Assembly (NCBI GenBank): GCA_905221065.1
Contig: CAJNBS010000002.1
Coordinates: 124,001 to 188,000 of the forward strand
Length of the DNA: 64,000 bases
Reading direction: 5' to 3'
Source: a bacterium
GTDB lineage: Bacteria > Bacillota > Bacilli > Lactobacillales > Streptococcaceae
Below are positions 1 through 8,592 of this stretch, piece by piece. Position 1 is the stretch's first letter. Every line of letters starts with the position of its first letter. Below the pieces are notes generated by a model. It made no database searches and was not told the DNA's origin. It saw only the letters and a list, made by a program, of their open reading frames with translations. A program made the translations under genes and the position numbers.

Positions 1-1
1 A

Positions 2-817
2 GATATTCCAGGCTATAAATTTGTAGAAACTAAGAAACTTCCAAATGGAGACACAGAACACGTCTACGAAAAAGTTAAAACAACTACATCATTTGTAGAT
101 GAAAGTGGTAAGCCAGTTTCACCAAGTGAAGAAGGTAGCCAACCTAAGAAAGATATCCCAGAATATGAGTTTGTTAAGACTACAACGGATAAAGAAGGTA
201 ATGTAACTCACGTTTACCGTAAAGTAGTTAAAACAACTACATCATTCGTAGATGGAAATGGTAAGCCAGTTTCACCAAATGAAGAAGGTAACCAACCTAA
301 GAAAGATATCCCAGGATACAAATTCGTAACAACTAAGAAACTTCCAAATGGAGATATCGAGCATGTTTACGAAAAAGTTGTGGTGCCAACTCCAACACCT
401 ACTCCATTTGAATACAAAGTATTGACAACTTATGTAGATGAAAATGGTGAATTGATTATTCCTGATGAAAATGGTTCACATCCAGGTAAATCATTAGAAA
501 ATTATGAACTAGTCCGTACGGAAACAGACGCAAATGGAAATGTTCGTAATGTTTACCGTAAGATCCAATCTCAAACACCAGTACAACCGGTAGAGCCAGC
601 AACTCCAGCAACTCCAGCAATGCCTGAACAGCCAGCTAAACCAGAAGTACCAGCAACTCCAGCACAACCAGTAAAACCAACAGCGGTGAAAGAAGCTGAA
701 GGTAAACGCGAATTGCCAAATACTGGTACAGAAGACAATGCTAGCCTAGCAGCACTTGGACTTCTTGGAGTATTGAGTGGATTCGGTCTTGTGGCTCGCA
801 AGAAGAAAGAAGACTAA
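2..817 (+). CDS. LPXTG cell-wall-anchored surface protein, C-terminal part
   Basis: The 5' end lies outside the window; 271 C-terminal residues are visible. They contain tandem MucBP-like modules of about 50 residues (a period of about 150 bp is visible at about 77 and 227), each of the pattern TT-SFVD-x-GKPVSP...DIPGY-F...HVY-K. A last divergent copy starts near residue 138. A Pro/Ala-rich wall-spanning stretch follows (about 190-235), then LPNTG at 237-241, a hydrophobic segment and a positively charged RKKKED tail, which is the standard sortase A sorting signal. The protein is therefore covalently attached to peptidoglycan. Ligand unknown; the function is probably adhesive. Its sorting signal and last MucBP-like module closely resemble those of the giant surface protein at 37496-45766. 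A strong terminator follows. Confidence 0.9.
   Translation, partial: DIPGYKFVETKKLPNGDTEHVYEKVKTTTSFVDESGKPVSPSEEGSQPKKDIPEYEFVKTTTDKEGNVTHVYRKVVKTTTSFVDGNGKPVSPNEEGNQPKKDIPGYKFVTTKKLPNGDIEHVYEKVVVPTPTPTPFEYKVLTTYVDENGELIIPDENGSHPGKSLENYELVRTETDANGNVRNVYRKIQSQTPVQPVEPATPATPAMPEQPAKPEVPATPAQPVKPTAVKEAEGKRELPNTGTEDNASLAALGLLGVLSGFGLVARKKKED
77..376 (+). repeat. Two 150-bp MucBP-like coding repeats
   Basis: Near-identical blocks start at about 77 and about 227, each opening with codons for TTTSFVD and ending near the next HVY-K motif. They are in frame, so copy number can change by recombination without breaking the gene. A further partial copy lies at the left window edge. Confidence 0.75.
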
Positions 818-862
818 TCTTTCTAATTGATATGATTTGTTTGAATTGAACAGATTATCCTT

Positions 863-895
863 AAAGCTGATGAATCGATGATTCATCAGCTTTTT
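863..895 (+). terminator. Rho-independent terminator after the LPXTG gene
   Basis: Arms AAGCTGATGAATC (864-876) and GATTCATCAGCTT (880-892) pair perfectly and are followed by a T run. Confidence 0.9.
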
Positions 896-979
896 GGCTA
901 TTCTGGCTACAGAGTGAGTAGCGAGATCAGGCTCTTAGAGAGGAAATAATGATTATACTTTCATATTTCGGAGAAAATA

Positions 980-988
980 TGGTATAAT
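980..988 (+). promoter_or_regulatory. apt promoter, extended -10
   Basis: TGG-TATAAT at 980-988, 31 nt before the apt start. No good -35 is visible, as is common for TGn-type streptococcal promoters. Confidence 0.7.
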
Positions 989-1019
989 AGAGAGTAAAAA
1001 CTTTGAAAGAAAGAAAAAA

Positions 1020-1532
1020 ATGAATTTAAAAGATTATATTGCAACAATTGAAAATTATCCAAAGGAAGGAATTACCTTCCGTGATATCAGTCCTTTGATG
1101 GCTGATGGAAATGCTTATAGCTACGCTGTTCGTGAAATCGTTCAGTATGCTACTGACAAGAAAATTGATATGATTGTAGGTCCTGAGGCTCGTGGATTTA
1201 TCGTGGGTTGTCCAGTTGCCTTTGAGTTGGGAATTGGTTTTGCTCCTGTTCGTAAGCCAGGGAAATTGCCACGTGAAGTCATTTCTGCTGACTATGAAAA
1301 AGAATACGGTGTTGATACCTTGACTATGCATGCGGATGCCATCAAGCCAGGTCAGCGTGTTCTTATTGTAGATGACCTCTTGGCAACAGGTGGAACTGTT
1401 AAGGCAACCATCGAGATGATTGAAAAACTTGGTGGTATTGTAGCAGGTTGTGCCTTCCTTGTTGAATTGGATGAATTGAACGGCCGTGAAAAAATCGGTG
1501 ACTACGATTACAAAGTTCTCATGCATTATTAA
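1020..1532 (+). CDS. apt: Adenine phosphoribosyltransferase
   Basis: Cytosolic purine salvage enzyme that converts adenine and PRPP to AMP and pyrophosphate. The 170-residue length is normal for the family. The PRPP-binding loop [12 protein letters not shown] is at about 114-125, and GPEARGF (54-60) and the RKPGKLP loop (78-84) are typical of bacterial Apt. The gene stands alone between its own extended -10 promoter and a terminator. The start is the only sensible ATG, behind a purine-rich GAAAGAAAG leader. Confidence 0.96.
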   Translation: MNLKDYIATIENYPKEGITFRDISPLMADGNAYSYAVREIVQYATDKKIDMIVGPEARGFIVGCPVAFELGIGFAPVRKPGKLPREVISADYEKEYGVDTLTMHADAIKPGQRVLIVDDLLATGGTVKATIEMIEKLGGIVAGCAFLVELDELNGREKIGDYDYKVLMHY

Positions 1533-1534
1533 TG

Positions 1535-1559
1535 AAAAACAGTCCTTAGGGCTGTTTTC
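1535..1559 (+). terminator. Terminator after apt
   Basis: AAAACAG / CTGTTTT arms around a TCCTTAGGG loop, with a short T tail. Confidence 0.75.
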
Positions 1560-1605
1560 TCTACATTAGGATATAAAAATAGACTATAGCTAGTTAGAGA
1601 AAAAC

Positions 1606-1622
1606 TATAATTGAAAACTATA
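1606..1622 (+). promoter_or_regulatory. MET-box-like operator before metA
   Basis: TATAATTGAAAACTATA matches the MtaR/MetR MET-box consensus of streptococci (TATAGTTTNAAACTATA, recalled from comparative studies) at all but about 3 positions. It overlaps the metA -35, and another CTATAG half-site lies at about 1584. A perfect version lies before metB at 59429, so the two genes are probably co-regulated. Confidence 0.65.
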
Positions 1623-1639
1623 TCTTCTTGCAGTATAAT
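1611..1639 (+). promoter_or_regulatory. metA promoter
   Basis: -35 TTGAAA (1611-1616), 17-bp spacer, -10 TATAAT (1634-1639). The leader then carries an inverted repeat, GTGTTTGA (1651-1658) / TCAAACAC (1668-1675), of unknown role. Confidence 0.75.
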
Positions 1640-1714
1640 AAAAGGACTAAGTGTTTGAGTTTTGACTTCAAACACATGCAATGATTCCTGAAAGAGTACA
1701 GTTAGGAGAGGGTT

Positions 1715-2659
1715 ATGCCGATTCGAATTGATAAAAAATTACCAGCTGTTGAGATTTTACGGACAGAGAACATCTTTGTTATGGATGATCAACGTGCTGC
1801 CCACCAAGATATCCGTCCCTTGAAGATTTTGATTTTAAATCTTATGCCCAAGAAAATGGTGACAGAGACCCAGTTGTTGCGCCATTTGGCCAATACACCC
1901 CTACAACTGGATATTGATTTTCTCTATATGGAGAGTCACCGTTCTAAAACAACTCGTTCAGAACATATGGAGACCTTTTATAAAACTTTTCCTGAAGTTA
2001 AGGACGAGTATTTTGATGGGATGATTATCACGGGTGCTCCAGTTGAGCATTTACCATTTGAGGAAGTAGACTATTGGGAGGAATTCAGTCAGGTTATCGA
2101 GTGGTCCAAGACCCATGTCTATTCGACTCTTCATATCTGTTGGGGGGCTCAGGCGGGACTCTATCTCCGCTATGGTGTAGAAAAATACCAGATGGACAGT
2201 AAGTTATCAGGTATTTATCCTCAAGATACCTTAAAAGAAGGGCACCTTCTCTTTAGAGGCTTTGATGATAGCTATGTATCCCCTCATTCACGGCACACGG
2301 AGATTTCCAAGGAAGAAATTTTAAATAAAACCAATCTCGAGATTTTATCGGAAGGACCTCAGGTTGGGGTTTCGATTTTGGCCAGTCGTGATTTACGAGA
2401 AATTTATAGTTTTGGACATTTGGAGTATGACCGTGATACCTTGGCAAATGAATATTTCCGAGATCGCGATGCAGGTTTGGATCCTCATATTCCAGAAAAT
2501 TACTTCAAAGATGATGACGTCAACCAGACACCTTGTCTTTGTTGGTCTTCATCAGCAGCCCTCTTTTTCAGCAACTGGGTGAACTATGCGGTCTATCAAG
2601 AGACGCCTTTTGACTGGAGAAAGATAGAAGATGATGCATCTGCATATGGGTATTTATAA
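1715..2659 (+). CDS. metA: Homoserine O-acetyltransferase (MetA family)
   Basis: First committed step of methionine synthesis: activation of the homoserine hydroxyl group. The 314 residues match the family. The nucleophile is Cys142 in [11 protein letters not shown], and PHSRHTE and [10 protein letters not shown] are hallmark motifs. Residue 111 is Glu ([15 protein letters not shown]). In characterised MetA enzymes Glu111 goes with acetyl-CoA rather than succinyl-CoA use, so the product is inferred to be O-acetylhomoserine. The start has a strong GGAGAGG site. The predicted MET-box upstream and the metB/patB pair at 59.5-61.8 kb suggest one dispersed methionine regulon. The DnaD-like gene follows 8 nt downstream. 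Confidence 0.95.
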   Translation: MPIRIDKKLPAVEILRTENIFVMDDQRAAHQDIRPLKILILNLMPKKMVTETQLLRHLANTPLQLDIDFLYMESHRSKTTRSEHMETFYKTFPEVKDEYFDGMIITGAPVEHLPFEEVDYWEEFSQVIEWSKTHVYSTLHICWGAQAGLYLRYGVEKYQMDSKLSGIYPQDTLKEGHLLFRGFDDSYVSPHSRHTEISKEEILNKTNLEILSEGPQVGVSILASRDLREIYSFGHLEYDRDTLANEYFRDRDAGLDPHIPENYFKDDDVNQTPCLCWSSSAALFFSNWVNYAVYQETPFDWRKIEDDASAYGYL

Positions 2660-2667
2660 GAGGAATT

Positions 2668-3345
2668 ATGACATATTTAGACGCTTTTAAATCAGGGAAC
2701 TTGGTTTTACCGAGTGCCCTGCTCTTGCATTTTAAGGAACTCTTTCCGTCCAGCGACGATTTTCTGGTCTGGCAATTTTTCTATTTGCAAAATACGACAG
2801 GTTTAGAAGAAATGTCGCCAAGCCAGATTGCTGAAAGGATTGGCAAGGAAATTTCGGATGTCAACCAGTCCATTTCCAATCTGACGGAGAGGGGACTGCT
2901 TCAGTATCGAACGATTGAATTGAATGGTGAAATTGAATTACTTTTTGATGCTAGTTTGGCATTGGAACGCTTGGATGACTTGCTTGGAGCTACTACTTCG
3001 AGTTCAGACCAGTTGACACCTCAAAATCAGCTTAAGGATTTGGTAGAAACCTTCCAGCAGGAGTTGGGACGCTTGTTGACGCCTTTTGAGATTGAGGATT
3101 TGACCAAGACCCTTAAGGAAGATGGAACCAGTGCTGACTTGATTAAGGAAGCTCTTCGTGAAGCTGTTTTGAATGGAAAAGCAAACTGGAAGTACATTCA
3201 GGCGATTTTGAGAAATTGGCGCCATGAAGGTATTAAAAGTGTGGCTCAAATTGAGGCCAAGCGGGCAGAGAGAGAAGCAAGCAATCCTCAGTTGACACAG
3301 GTATCTGCAGATTTCAGAAATGCCATGGATCTTTGGAAGGATTAA
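2668..3345 (+). CDS. DnaD-domain replication-initiation protein
   Basis: 225 residues. The N-terminal half looks like a DnaD winged-helix (SPSQIAERIGKEISDVNQSISNL reads as helix-turn-helix). The C-terminal half (about 127-195) is the DnaB_2/DnaD helical domain, with its characteristic Y-xx-I-L-xx-W element (YIQAILRNW). Family members load the replicative helicase at restart or initiation complexes on DNA. It starts 8 nt after metA, so it is probably co-transcribed with it. Gene symbol left open because streptococci carry more than one DnaD/DnaB-like paralogue. Confidence 0.85.
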   Translation: MTYLDAFKSGNLVLPSALLLHFKELFPSSDDFLVWQFFYLQNTTGLEEMSPSQIAERIGKEISDVNQSISNLTERGLLQYRTIELNGEIELLFDASLALERLDDLLGATTSSSDQLTPQNQLKDLVETFQQELGRLLTPFEIEDLTKTLKEDGTSADLIKEALREAVLNGKANWKYIQAILRNWRHEGIKSVAQIEAKRAEREASNPQLTQVSADFRNAMDLWKD

Positions 3346-3442
3346 TCCATGCAAGCAGGATTGAAATCCGAGTAAGATTTGCAAGCTGTGTATAATTGTG
3401 ATAAAATAAATAGAAAATAAATTGAAAAAAGAGGTATGTGAA

Positions 3443-4201
3443 ATGTCACGTAAACCATTTATCGCTGGTAACTGGAAAATGAACAAAAATCCAGAAGAAG
3501 CTAAAGCATTCGTTGAAGCAGTTGCATCAAAACTTCCTTCATCAGATCTTGTTGAAGCAGGGATCGCTGCTCCAGCTCTTGATTTGACAGCTGTTCTTGC
3601 TGCTGCAAAAGGTTCAAACCTTAAAGTTGCTGCTCAAAACTGCTACTTTGAAAATGCAGGTGCTTTCACTGGTGAAACTAGCCCACAAGTTTTGAAAGAA
3701 ATCGGTACTGACTACGTTGTTATCGGTCACTCAGAACGCCGTGACTACTTCCATGAAACTGATGAAGATATCAACAAAAAAGCTAAAGCAATCTTTGCAA
3801 ACGGTATGCTTCCAATCATCTGTTGTGGTGAGTCACTTGAAACTTACGAAGCTGGTAAAGCTGCTGAGTTTGTAGGTGCTCAAGTATCTGCTGCATTGGC
3901 TGGATTGACTGCTGAACAAGTTGCTGCATCAGTTATCGCTTACGAGCCAATCTGGGCTATCGGTACTGGTAAATCAGCTTCACAAGACGATGCACAAAAA
4001 ATGTGTAAAGTTGTTCGTGACGTTGTAGCTGCTGACTTCGGACAAGAAGTTGCAGACAAAGTTCGTGTTCAATACGGTGGTTCTGTTAAACCTGAAAACG
4101 TTGCTTCATACATGGCTTGCCCAGACGTTGACGGTGCCCTTGTTGGTGGTGCGTCACTTGAAGCAGAAAGCTTCTTGGCATTGCTTGACTTTGTAAAATA
4201 A
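3443..4201 (+). CDS. tpiA: Triosephosphate isomerase
   Basis: Interconverts dihydroxyacetone phosphate and glyceraldehyde 3-phosphate in glycolysis. From ATG 3443 it gives 252 residues, normal for TIM. Visible catalytic elements are NWKMNK (Asn10, Lys12), the electrophile VIGHSERR, the catalytic Glu in [11 protein letters not shown], and the phosphate loop YGGSV. A longer reading from TTG 3422 is rejected because GAGG at 3431-3434 sits 8 nt before ATG 3443. Codons are strongly biased, as expected for a very highly expressed glycolytic gene. Confidence 0.97.
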   Translation: MSRKPFIAGNWKMNKNPEEAKAFVEAVASKLPSSDLVEAGIAAPALDLTAVLAAAKGSNLKVAAQNCYFENAGAFTGETSPQVLKEIGTDYVVIGHSERRDYFHETDEDINKKAKAIFANGMLPIICCGESLETYEAGKAAEFVGAQVSAALAGLTAEQVAASVIAYEPIWAIGTGKSASQDDAQKMCKVVRDVVAADFGQEVADKVRVQYGGSVKPENVASYMACPDVDGALVGGASLEAESFLALLDFVK

Positions 4202-4224
4202 TTAGTAAGTAGCAAAAAGCTAGG

Positions 4225-4258
4225 TGGAACAGCATTCAGATGTCTGTTCCATTTTTTA
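4225..4258 (+). terminator. tpiA terminator
   Basis: TGGAACAG (4225-4232) / CTGTTCCA (4244-4251), then a T6 run. The ATG at 4240, an apparent upstream start for lytC, lies in the loop. Confidence 0.9.
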
Positions 4259-4272
4259 TAGGAGAGGAAAGA

Positions 4273-5808
4273 TTGAAAACAAAGATTGGAAAAATTGGAT
4301 TAGCAAGTATCTTTTTATTAGGCTTGGCAGTTAGTCATGTTGCTGCAAATGAACCTGAAGTGAAAGCATCTTCGGAAGGAAGTAGCATCCAGACTTCTTC
4401 TAGTAAGGCAGAGAAAAAGGTTGAGGTTTCTTCTAGTCAACAGGCAGAGAAAAAGGAAGAAGTAAAAGAGACGCGCGCTAGTAGTCAAAAATCGGAAAGT
4501 AAACCAACTTCCCCATCGGCACACTGGGAAGGCGACTTCTATGTGAAGGCAGATGGCTCAAAAGCTAAGAGTGAGTGGATTTTTGATAACTACTATAAGG
4601 CTTGGTTTTATATTAAGTCAGACGGTCGTTATGCTCAAAATGAGTGGCAGGGCAATTACTACCTCAAATCGGGTGGCTACATGGCTAAGAATGAATGGCT
4701 TTACGATAATCATTATAAGAGCTGGTTCTACCTCAAGGCTGACGGTTCTTATGCAAATCAAGAATGGCAGAAAATTAATGGTAAATGGTACTATTTTAAA
4801 AAATGGGGCTATTTAGCTAAAAGTCAATGGCAGGGAAGTTATTTCCTAAATGGTCAAGGTGCCATGATGCAAAATGAATGGCTCTATGATCCAGCCTATT
4901 CGTCTTACTTCTATCTCAAATCGGATGGTTCTTATGCAAATCAAGAGTGGCAAAAGGTAGACGGCAAGTGGTACTATTTCAAGAAGTGGGGTTACATGGC
5001 TAAAGATGAGTGGCAGGGTAACTACTATTTGACAGGAAGTGGTGCTATGGCGACTGGTGAATTAGTCATGGATGATGCTCGCTATATTTTTTCTGACTCA
5101 GGTGAGTTAAAAGAAAAGAAAGACTTGAATGTTGGCTGGGTTCACCGAAATGGCAGACGTTATTTCTTTAACCATCGTGAAGAACAAGTTGGGACTGATC
5201 AAGTTAAAAAGGTCATCGATGTCAGTGAGCACAATGGTCGTATCAGTGACTGGAAAAAAGTCATCGATGATAATGGAGTAGATGGAGTAATTGTTCGTTT
5301 GGGTTATAGTGGAACTGAGGACAAGCAATTGGCTCATAATGTCAAGGAGTTAAATCGTCTTGGAATTCCTTACGGTGTTTACCTTTATACTTATGCTGAA
5401 AATGAGACCGATGCTGAGAATGATGCCAAGCAGACCATTGAACTCTTGAAAAAATACAAGATGAACTTGTCTTACCCTATCTATTATGATGTTGAGAACT
5501 GGGAATATGGCAATAAGACCAAGAGAGCTCCAAGTGATACTGGAACTTGGGTCAAGATTATCAACAAGTATATGATAACAATGAAACAGGCTGGGTATCA
5601 AAATGTGAAAGTTTATAGCTATCGTCAACTCTTGCAAACTCGTTTGAATCATCCTGATATTTTGCAACACGTTAACTGGGTAGCAGCCTATACGGATGCG
5701 CTTGATTGGAATAATCCTCACTACTCAGGTGAAAAAGGATGGCAATATACTTCATCTGAATACTTAAAAGGAATTCGTGGTCGTGTTGACGTCAGTGTTT
5801 GGTATTAA
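4273..5808 (+). CDS. lytC: Choline-binding lysozyme LytC (GH25 muramidase)
   Basis: Secreted cell-wall muramidase that cleaves the MurNAc-GlcNAc glycan bond, docked on phosphocholine of teichoic acids. The start chosen is TTG 4273, right after GGAGAGG (4261-4267), giving 511 residues. Signal peptide at about 1-24 (hydrophobic LASIFLLGLAVSHVAA). Then a Ser/Lys/Glu-rich linker, and from about residue 80 about 11 choline-binding repeats (W-Y-F...G...A-x-x-EW pattern) with internal near-duplicates. The C-terminal GH25 domain (about 310-511) has VIDVSEH with Asp316 and YYDVE with Asp406/Glu408 as likely catalytic acids. The order (choline-binding repeats first, catalytic domain last) is that of pneumococcal LytC, opposite to LytA. 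Confidence 0.93.
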   Translation: MKTKIGKIGLASIFLLGLAVSHVAANEPEVKASSEGSSIQTSSSKAEKKVEVSSSQQAEKKEEVKETRASSQKSESKPTSPSAHWEGDFYVKADGSKAKSEWIFDNYYKAWFYIKSDGRYAQNEWQGNYYLKSGGYMAKNEWLYDNHYKSWFYLKADGSYANQEWQKINGKWYYFKKWGYLAKSQWQGSYFLNGQGAMMQNEWLYDPAYSSYFYLKSDGSYANQEWQKVDGKWYYFKKWGYMAKDEWQGNYYLTGSGAMATGELVMDDARYIFSDSGELKEKKDLNVGWVHRNGRRYFFNHREEQVGTDQVKKVIDVSEHNGRISDWKKVIDDNGVDGVIVRLGYSGTEDKQLAHNVKELNRLGIPYGVYLYTYAENETDAENDAKQTIELLKKYKMNLSYPIYYDVENWEYGNKTKRAPSDTGTWVKIINKYMITMKQAGYQNVKVYSYRQLLQTRLNHPDILQHVNWVAAYTDALDWNNPHYSGEKGWQYTSSEYLKGIRGRVDVSVWY

Positions 5809-5818
5809 ATTATAAAGC

Positions 5819-5852
5819 AAAAAGAGTGTACAAAGAGTGTATACTCTTTTTA
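5819..5852 (+). terminator. lytC terminator
   Basis: AAAAAGAGT / ACTCTTTTT arms with an internal repeated AAAGAGTGTA, ending in T5. Confidence 0.75.
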
Positions 5853-5907
5853 TTCAAATTCTTAAATTATCAGTCTATTGCAACTTTTCTCAGATAGTAC
5901 ACTTTTC

Positions 5908-5940
5908 TTGCTATTGGTTTTCCTTAGTAGTATACTAAGG
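5908..5940 (+). promoter_or_regulatory. dpr promoter with inverted-repeat operator
   Basis: -35 TTGCTA (5908-5913), 17-bp spacer, -10 TATACT (5931-5936). The -10 is embedded in a near-perfect inverted repeat, CCTTAGTA (5922-5929) / TACTAAGG (5933-5940), so a dimeric regulator bound there would block RNA polymerase. It does not match a classical PerR box. Confidence 0.65.
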
Positions 5941-5990
5941 GAGTAATCATTAAGAAGTGGTTACAAATAATAATGAACGAGGTAAAGAAA

Positions 5991-6509
5991 ATGGTAGAAT
6001 TGAAAAAAGAAGCAGTAAAAGACGTAACATCATTGACAAAAGCAGCGCCAGTAGCATTGGCAAAAACAAAGGAAGTCTTGAACCAAGCTGTTGCTGATTT
6101 GTATGTAGCTCACGTTGCTTTGCACCAAGTGCACTGGTATATGCGTGGTCGTGGTTTCCTTGTATGGCATCCAAAAATGGATGAGTACATGGAAGCTCTT
6201 GATGGTCAATTGGATGAAATCAGCGAACGTTTGATCACACTTGGGGGTAGCCCATTCTCTACTTTGACAGAATTCCTTCAAAACAGTGAAATCGAAGAAG
6301 AAGCTGGTGAATACCGTAATGTTGAAGAAAGCTTAGAACGTGTCCTTGCTATCTACCGTTACTTGTCAGAACTTTTCCAAAAAGGTTTGGATGTCACTGA
6401 TGAAGAAGGTGACGATGTAACAAACGGTATCTTCTCAGACGCTAAGACTGAAACGGATAAAACAATCTGGATGCTTGCAGCAGAGCTTGGACAAGCACCT
6501 GGTCTGTAA
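5991..6509 (+). CDS. dpr: Dps-like peroxide resistance ferritin
   Basis: A Dps/Dpr family miniferritin that forms a dodecamer, stores iron and detoxifies H2O2, important in H2O2-producing streptococci. 172 residues from ATG 5991, chosen because GAGG at 5979-5982 is 8 nt upstream. ATG 5973 has no ribosome site. The ferroxidase motif [21 protein letters not shown] (around 45-65) carries the inter-subunit His, His, Asp and Glu iron ligands, paired with D/E residues in the following [12 protein letters not shown] helix. Monocistronic between its own promoter and a strong terminator. Confidence 0.95.
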   Translation: MVELKKEAVKDVTSLTKAAPVALAKTKEVLNQAVADLYVAHVALHQVHWYMRGRGFLVWHPKMDEYMEALDGQLDEISERLITLGGSPFSTLTEFLQNSEIEEEAGEYRNVEESLERVLAIYRYLSELFQKGLDVTDEEGDDVTNGIFSDAKTETDKTIWMLAAELGQAPGL

Positions 6510-6528
6510 GAAATAAGGCAACATAGAT

Positions 6529-6559
6529 AAATCTGTAAGAAATTTCTTACAGATTTTTT
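6529..6559 (+). terminator. dpr terminator
   Basis: Perfect 14-bp palindrome, AAATCTGTAAGAAA (6529-6542) / TTTCTTACAGATTT (6543-6556), with T tail. Confidence 0.9.
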
Positions 6560-6638
6560 CTATTCTGTAAGCTATTCCAAACCAGTCTTTTTTTGAGTTT
6601 TTTGATAAAATAGTACTATCAGTAAAAAGGATGGAAGC

Positions 6639-7145
6639 ATGACTAAGAAAATCGTAGCTATTTGGGCCCAGGATGAAGAGGGTGTGATTGGTAAGGACAA
6701 TCGTCTGCCTTGGCATTTGCCAGCAGAATTGCAACATTTTAAAGAAACAACTCTGAATCATGCTATCTTGATGGGGCGTGTGACCTTTGATGGAATGGGG
6801 CGTCGCCTGCTTCCAAAACGGGAGACCTTGATTTTAACACGTAACTTGGAAGAAAAGCTAGACGGGGTTGCTACTTTTCAGGATGTCCAGTCTGTTTTAG
6901 ACTGGTATCAGACTCAAGACAAGAATCTCTACATTCTCGGTGGGAAGCAGATTTTTCAGGCTTTTGAGCCCTATTTAGATGAAGTAATTGTCACTCACAT
7001 TCATGCTCGGGTGGAGGGAGATACCTATTTTCCTGAGGAGTTTGACTTATCTCTTTTTGAGACAGTTTCAAGCAAATTTTACGCCAAAGATGAGAAGAAT
7101 CCTTATGATTTTACCATCCAATATCGCAAGAGAAAGGAAGTCTAA
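6639..7145 (+). CDS. folA: Dihydrofolate reductase, resistance-type residues
   Basis: Reduces dihydrofolate to tetrahydrofolate with NADPH; the target of trimethoprim. 168 residues. Visible: N-terminal [27 protein letters not shown], the [13 protein letters not shown] cofactor region, and [11 protein letters not shown]. Residue 100 is Leu (codon CTC at 6936-6938), where susceptible pneumococci have Ile; Ile100Leu is the best-known trimethoprim resistance change. Asp20 and Phe135 are also substitutions I recall from resistant pneumococcal alleles. Good AAGGATGG ribosome site. First gene of a run to whiA; its TAA shares a base with the next ATG. Confidence 0.95.
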   Translation: MTKKIVAIWAQDEEGVIGKDNRLPWHLPAELQHFKETTLNHAILMGRVTFDGMGRRLLPKRETLILTRNLEEKLDGVATFQDVQSVLDWYQTQDKNLYILGGKQIFQAFEPYLDEVIVTHIHARVEGDTYFPEEFDLSLFETVSSKFYAKDEKNPYDFTIQYRKRKEV

Positions 7146-7315
7146 TGGAACGGAGTTTATTTGGTTTATTCACAGCCATGCTGTGTTTGGTCTGCTTGCT
7201 TGCAGGGGCACAGGCTTTTCGTAAAAAGCGTTACGGGCTTTCTATCCTCCTTTGGTTAAATGCCTTTACCAATTTGGTCAATAGTGTCCATGCCTTTTAC
7301 ATGACCTTATTTTAG
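7145..7315 (+). CDS. Small conserved membrane protein, 56 residues
   Basis: ATG overlaps the folA stop (TAATG) and the gene ends 36 nt before clpX, so it is translationally coupled inside this operon. The product has a hydrophobic segment at about 5-23 (LFGLFTAMLCLVCLLAGAQ), an FRKKRYG basic turn, and a second hydrophobic stretch to the C-terminus, consistent with a two-helix hairpin. Function unknown. From memory a homologue occupies the same place in pneumococci, which supports a real gene. Confidence 0.7.
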   Translation: MERSLFGLFTAMLCLVCLLAGAQAFRKKRYGLSILLWLNAFTNLVNSVHAFYMTLF

Positions 7316-7351
7316 ATAGAATGACAGTATAGAATAGAACGGAAGGAAATC

Positions 7352-8584
7352 ATGCCTACAACTAGGAAAAATGATATGATGGTTTATTGCTCATTTTGTG
7401 GCAAAAGCCAAGAAGAAGTACAAAAAATAATCGCTGGCAACAATGCCTTTATCTGTAATGAATGTGTGGAGTTGGCCCAGGAAATCATTCGAGAGGAGTT
7501 GGCTGAGGAAGTTTTAGCAGACTTGTCTGAGGTACCAAAACCAATCGAACTTCTCCATATCTTGAACCACTATGTAATCGGTCAAGATCGTGCCAAACGT
7601 GCTTTAGCAGTAGCAGTATACAACCACTACAAACGCATCAATTTCCACGATACACGCGAAGAGTCAGAAGATGTGGATTTGCAGAAGTCAAACATCTTGA
7701 TGATTGGCCCAACTGGTTCAGGGAAAACTTTCCTTGCCCAGACCTTGGCTAAGAGCTTGAACGTGCCTTTTGCGATTGCGGATGCGACAGCTCTTACTGA
7801 GGCTGGTTATGTGGGTGAGGACGTGGAAAATATCCTCCTCAAACTCCTACAGGCTGCTGACTTTAACATTGAACGTGCAGAGCGTGGGATTATCTACGTG
7901 GATGAAATTGACAAGATTGCCAAGAAGAGCGAGAACGTGTCTATCACACGTGATGTTTCTGGTGAAGGGGTGCAACAAGCCCTTCTCAAGATTATCGAGG
8001 GAACCGTTGCTAGTGTTCCGCCTCAAGGTGGACGCAAGCATCCACAACAAGAGATGATTCAAGTGGATACTAAAAATATCCTCTTCATCGTGGGTGGTGC
8101 CTTTGATGGTATTGAAGAAATTGTCAAACAACGTCTGGGTGAAAAAGTTATCGGATTTGGTCAAAATAACAAGGCGATTGATGAAAATAGCTCTTACATG
8201 CAAGAAATCATCGCAGAAGATATTCAAAAATTTGGTATTATTCCTGAGTTGATTGGACGTTTGCCTGTCTTTGCAGCTCTTGAGCAATTGACGGTTGATG
8301 ACTTGGTGCGCATTTTGAAAGAGCCAAGAAATGCCTTGGTCAAACAGTACCAAACCTTGCTTTCTTATGATGATGTCGAGTTGGAATTTGACGACGAAGC
8401 CCTTCAAGAGATTGCCAATAAGGCCATCGAACGGAAGACTGGGGCGCGTGGTCTTCGTTCCATCATCGAAGAAACCATGCTGGACGTTATGTTTGAAGTA
8501 CCGAGTCAGGAAAATGTGAAATTGGTCCGAATCACTAAAGAAGCTGTAGATGGAACGGATAAACCAATTCTAGAAACCGCCTAG
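7352..8584 (+). CDS. clpX: ATP-dependent Clp protease ATP-binding subunit ClpX
   Basis: AAA+ unfoldase that feeds substrates to ClpP. 410 residues. N-terminal zinc-binding dimerisation domain with Cys13/Cys16 and Cys35/Cys38 (CSFC...CNEC). Walker A GPTGSGKT at about 119-126, Walker [11 protein letters not shown] at about 181-190, pore-loop GYVGED, and sensor-2 [11 protein letters not shown]. An IGF-type loop for ClpP docking is present (KVIGFGQN). Usual Shine-Dalgarno GGAAGG. Embedded between folA and ysxC. Confidence 0.97.
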   Translation: MPTTRKNDMMVYCSFCGKSQEEVQKIIAGNNAFICNECVELAQEIIREELAEEVLADLSEVPKPIELLHILNHYVIGQDRAKRALAVAVYNHYKRINFHDTREESEDVDLQKSNILMIGPTGSGKTFLAQTLAKSLNVPFAIADATALTEAGYVGEDVENILLKLLQAADFNIERAERGIIYVDEIDKIAKKSENVSITRDVSGEGVQQALLKIIEGTVASVPPQGGRKHPQQEMIQVDTKNILFIVGGAFDGIEEIVKQRLGEKVIGFGQNNKAIDENSSYMQEIIAEDIQKFGIIPELIGRLPVFAALEQLTVDDLVRILKEPRNALVKQYQTLLSYDDVELEFDDEALQEIANKAIERKTGARGLRSIIEETMLDVMFEVPSQENVKLVRITKEAVDGTDKPILETA

Positions 8585-8592
8585 AGGTGACT

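Noticed and set aside
1026..1526. 166-codon minus-strand frame opposite apt
   Set aside because: Codon pattern is the complement of apt; no start signal or homology.
5973..5990. Earlier ATG for dpr
   Set aside because: The ribosome site GAGG lies between the two ATGs and serves 5991.
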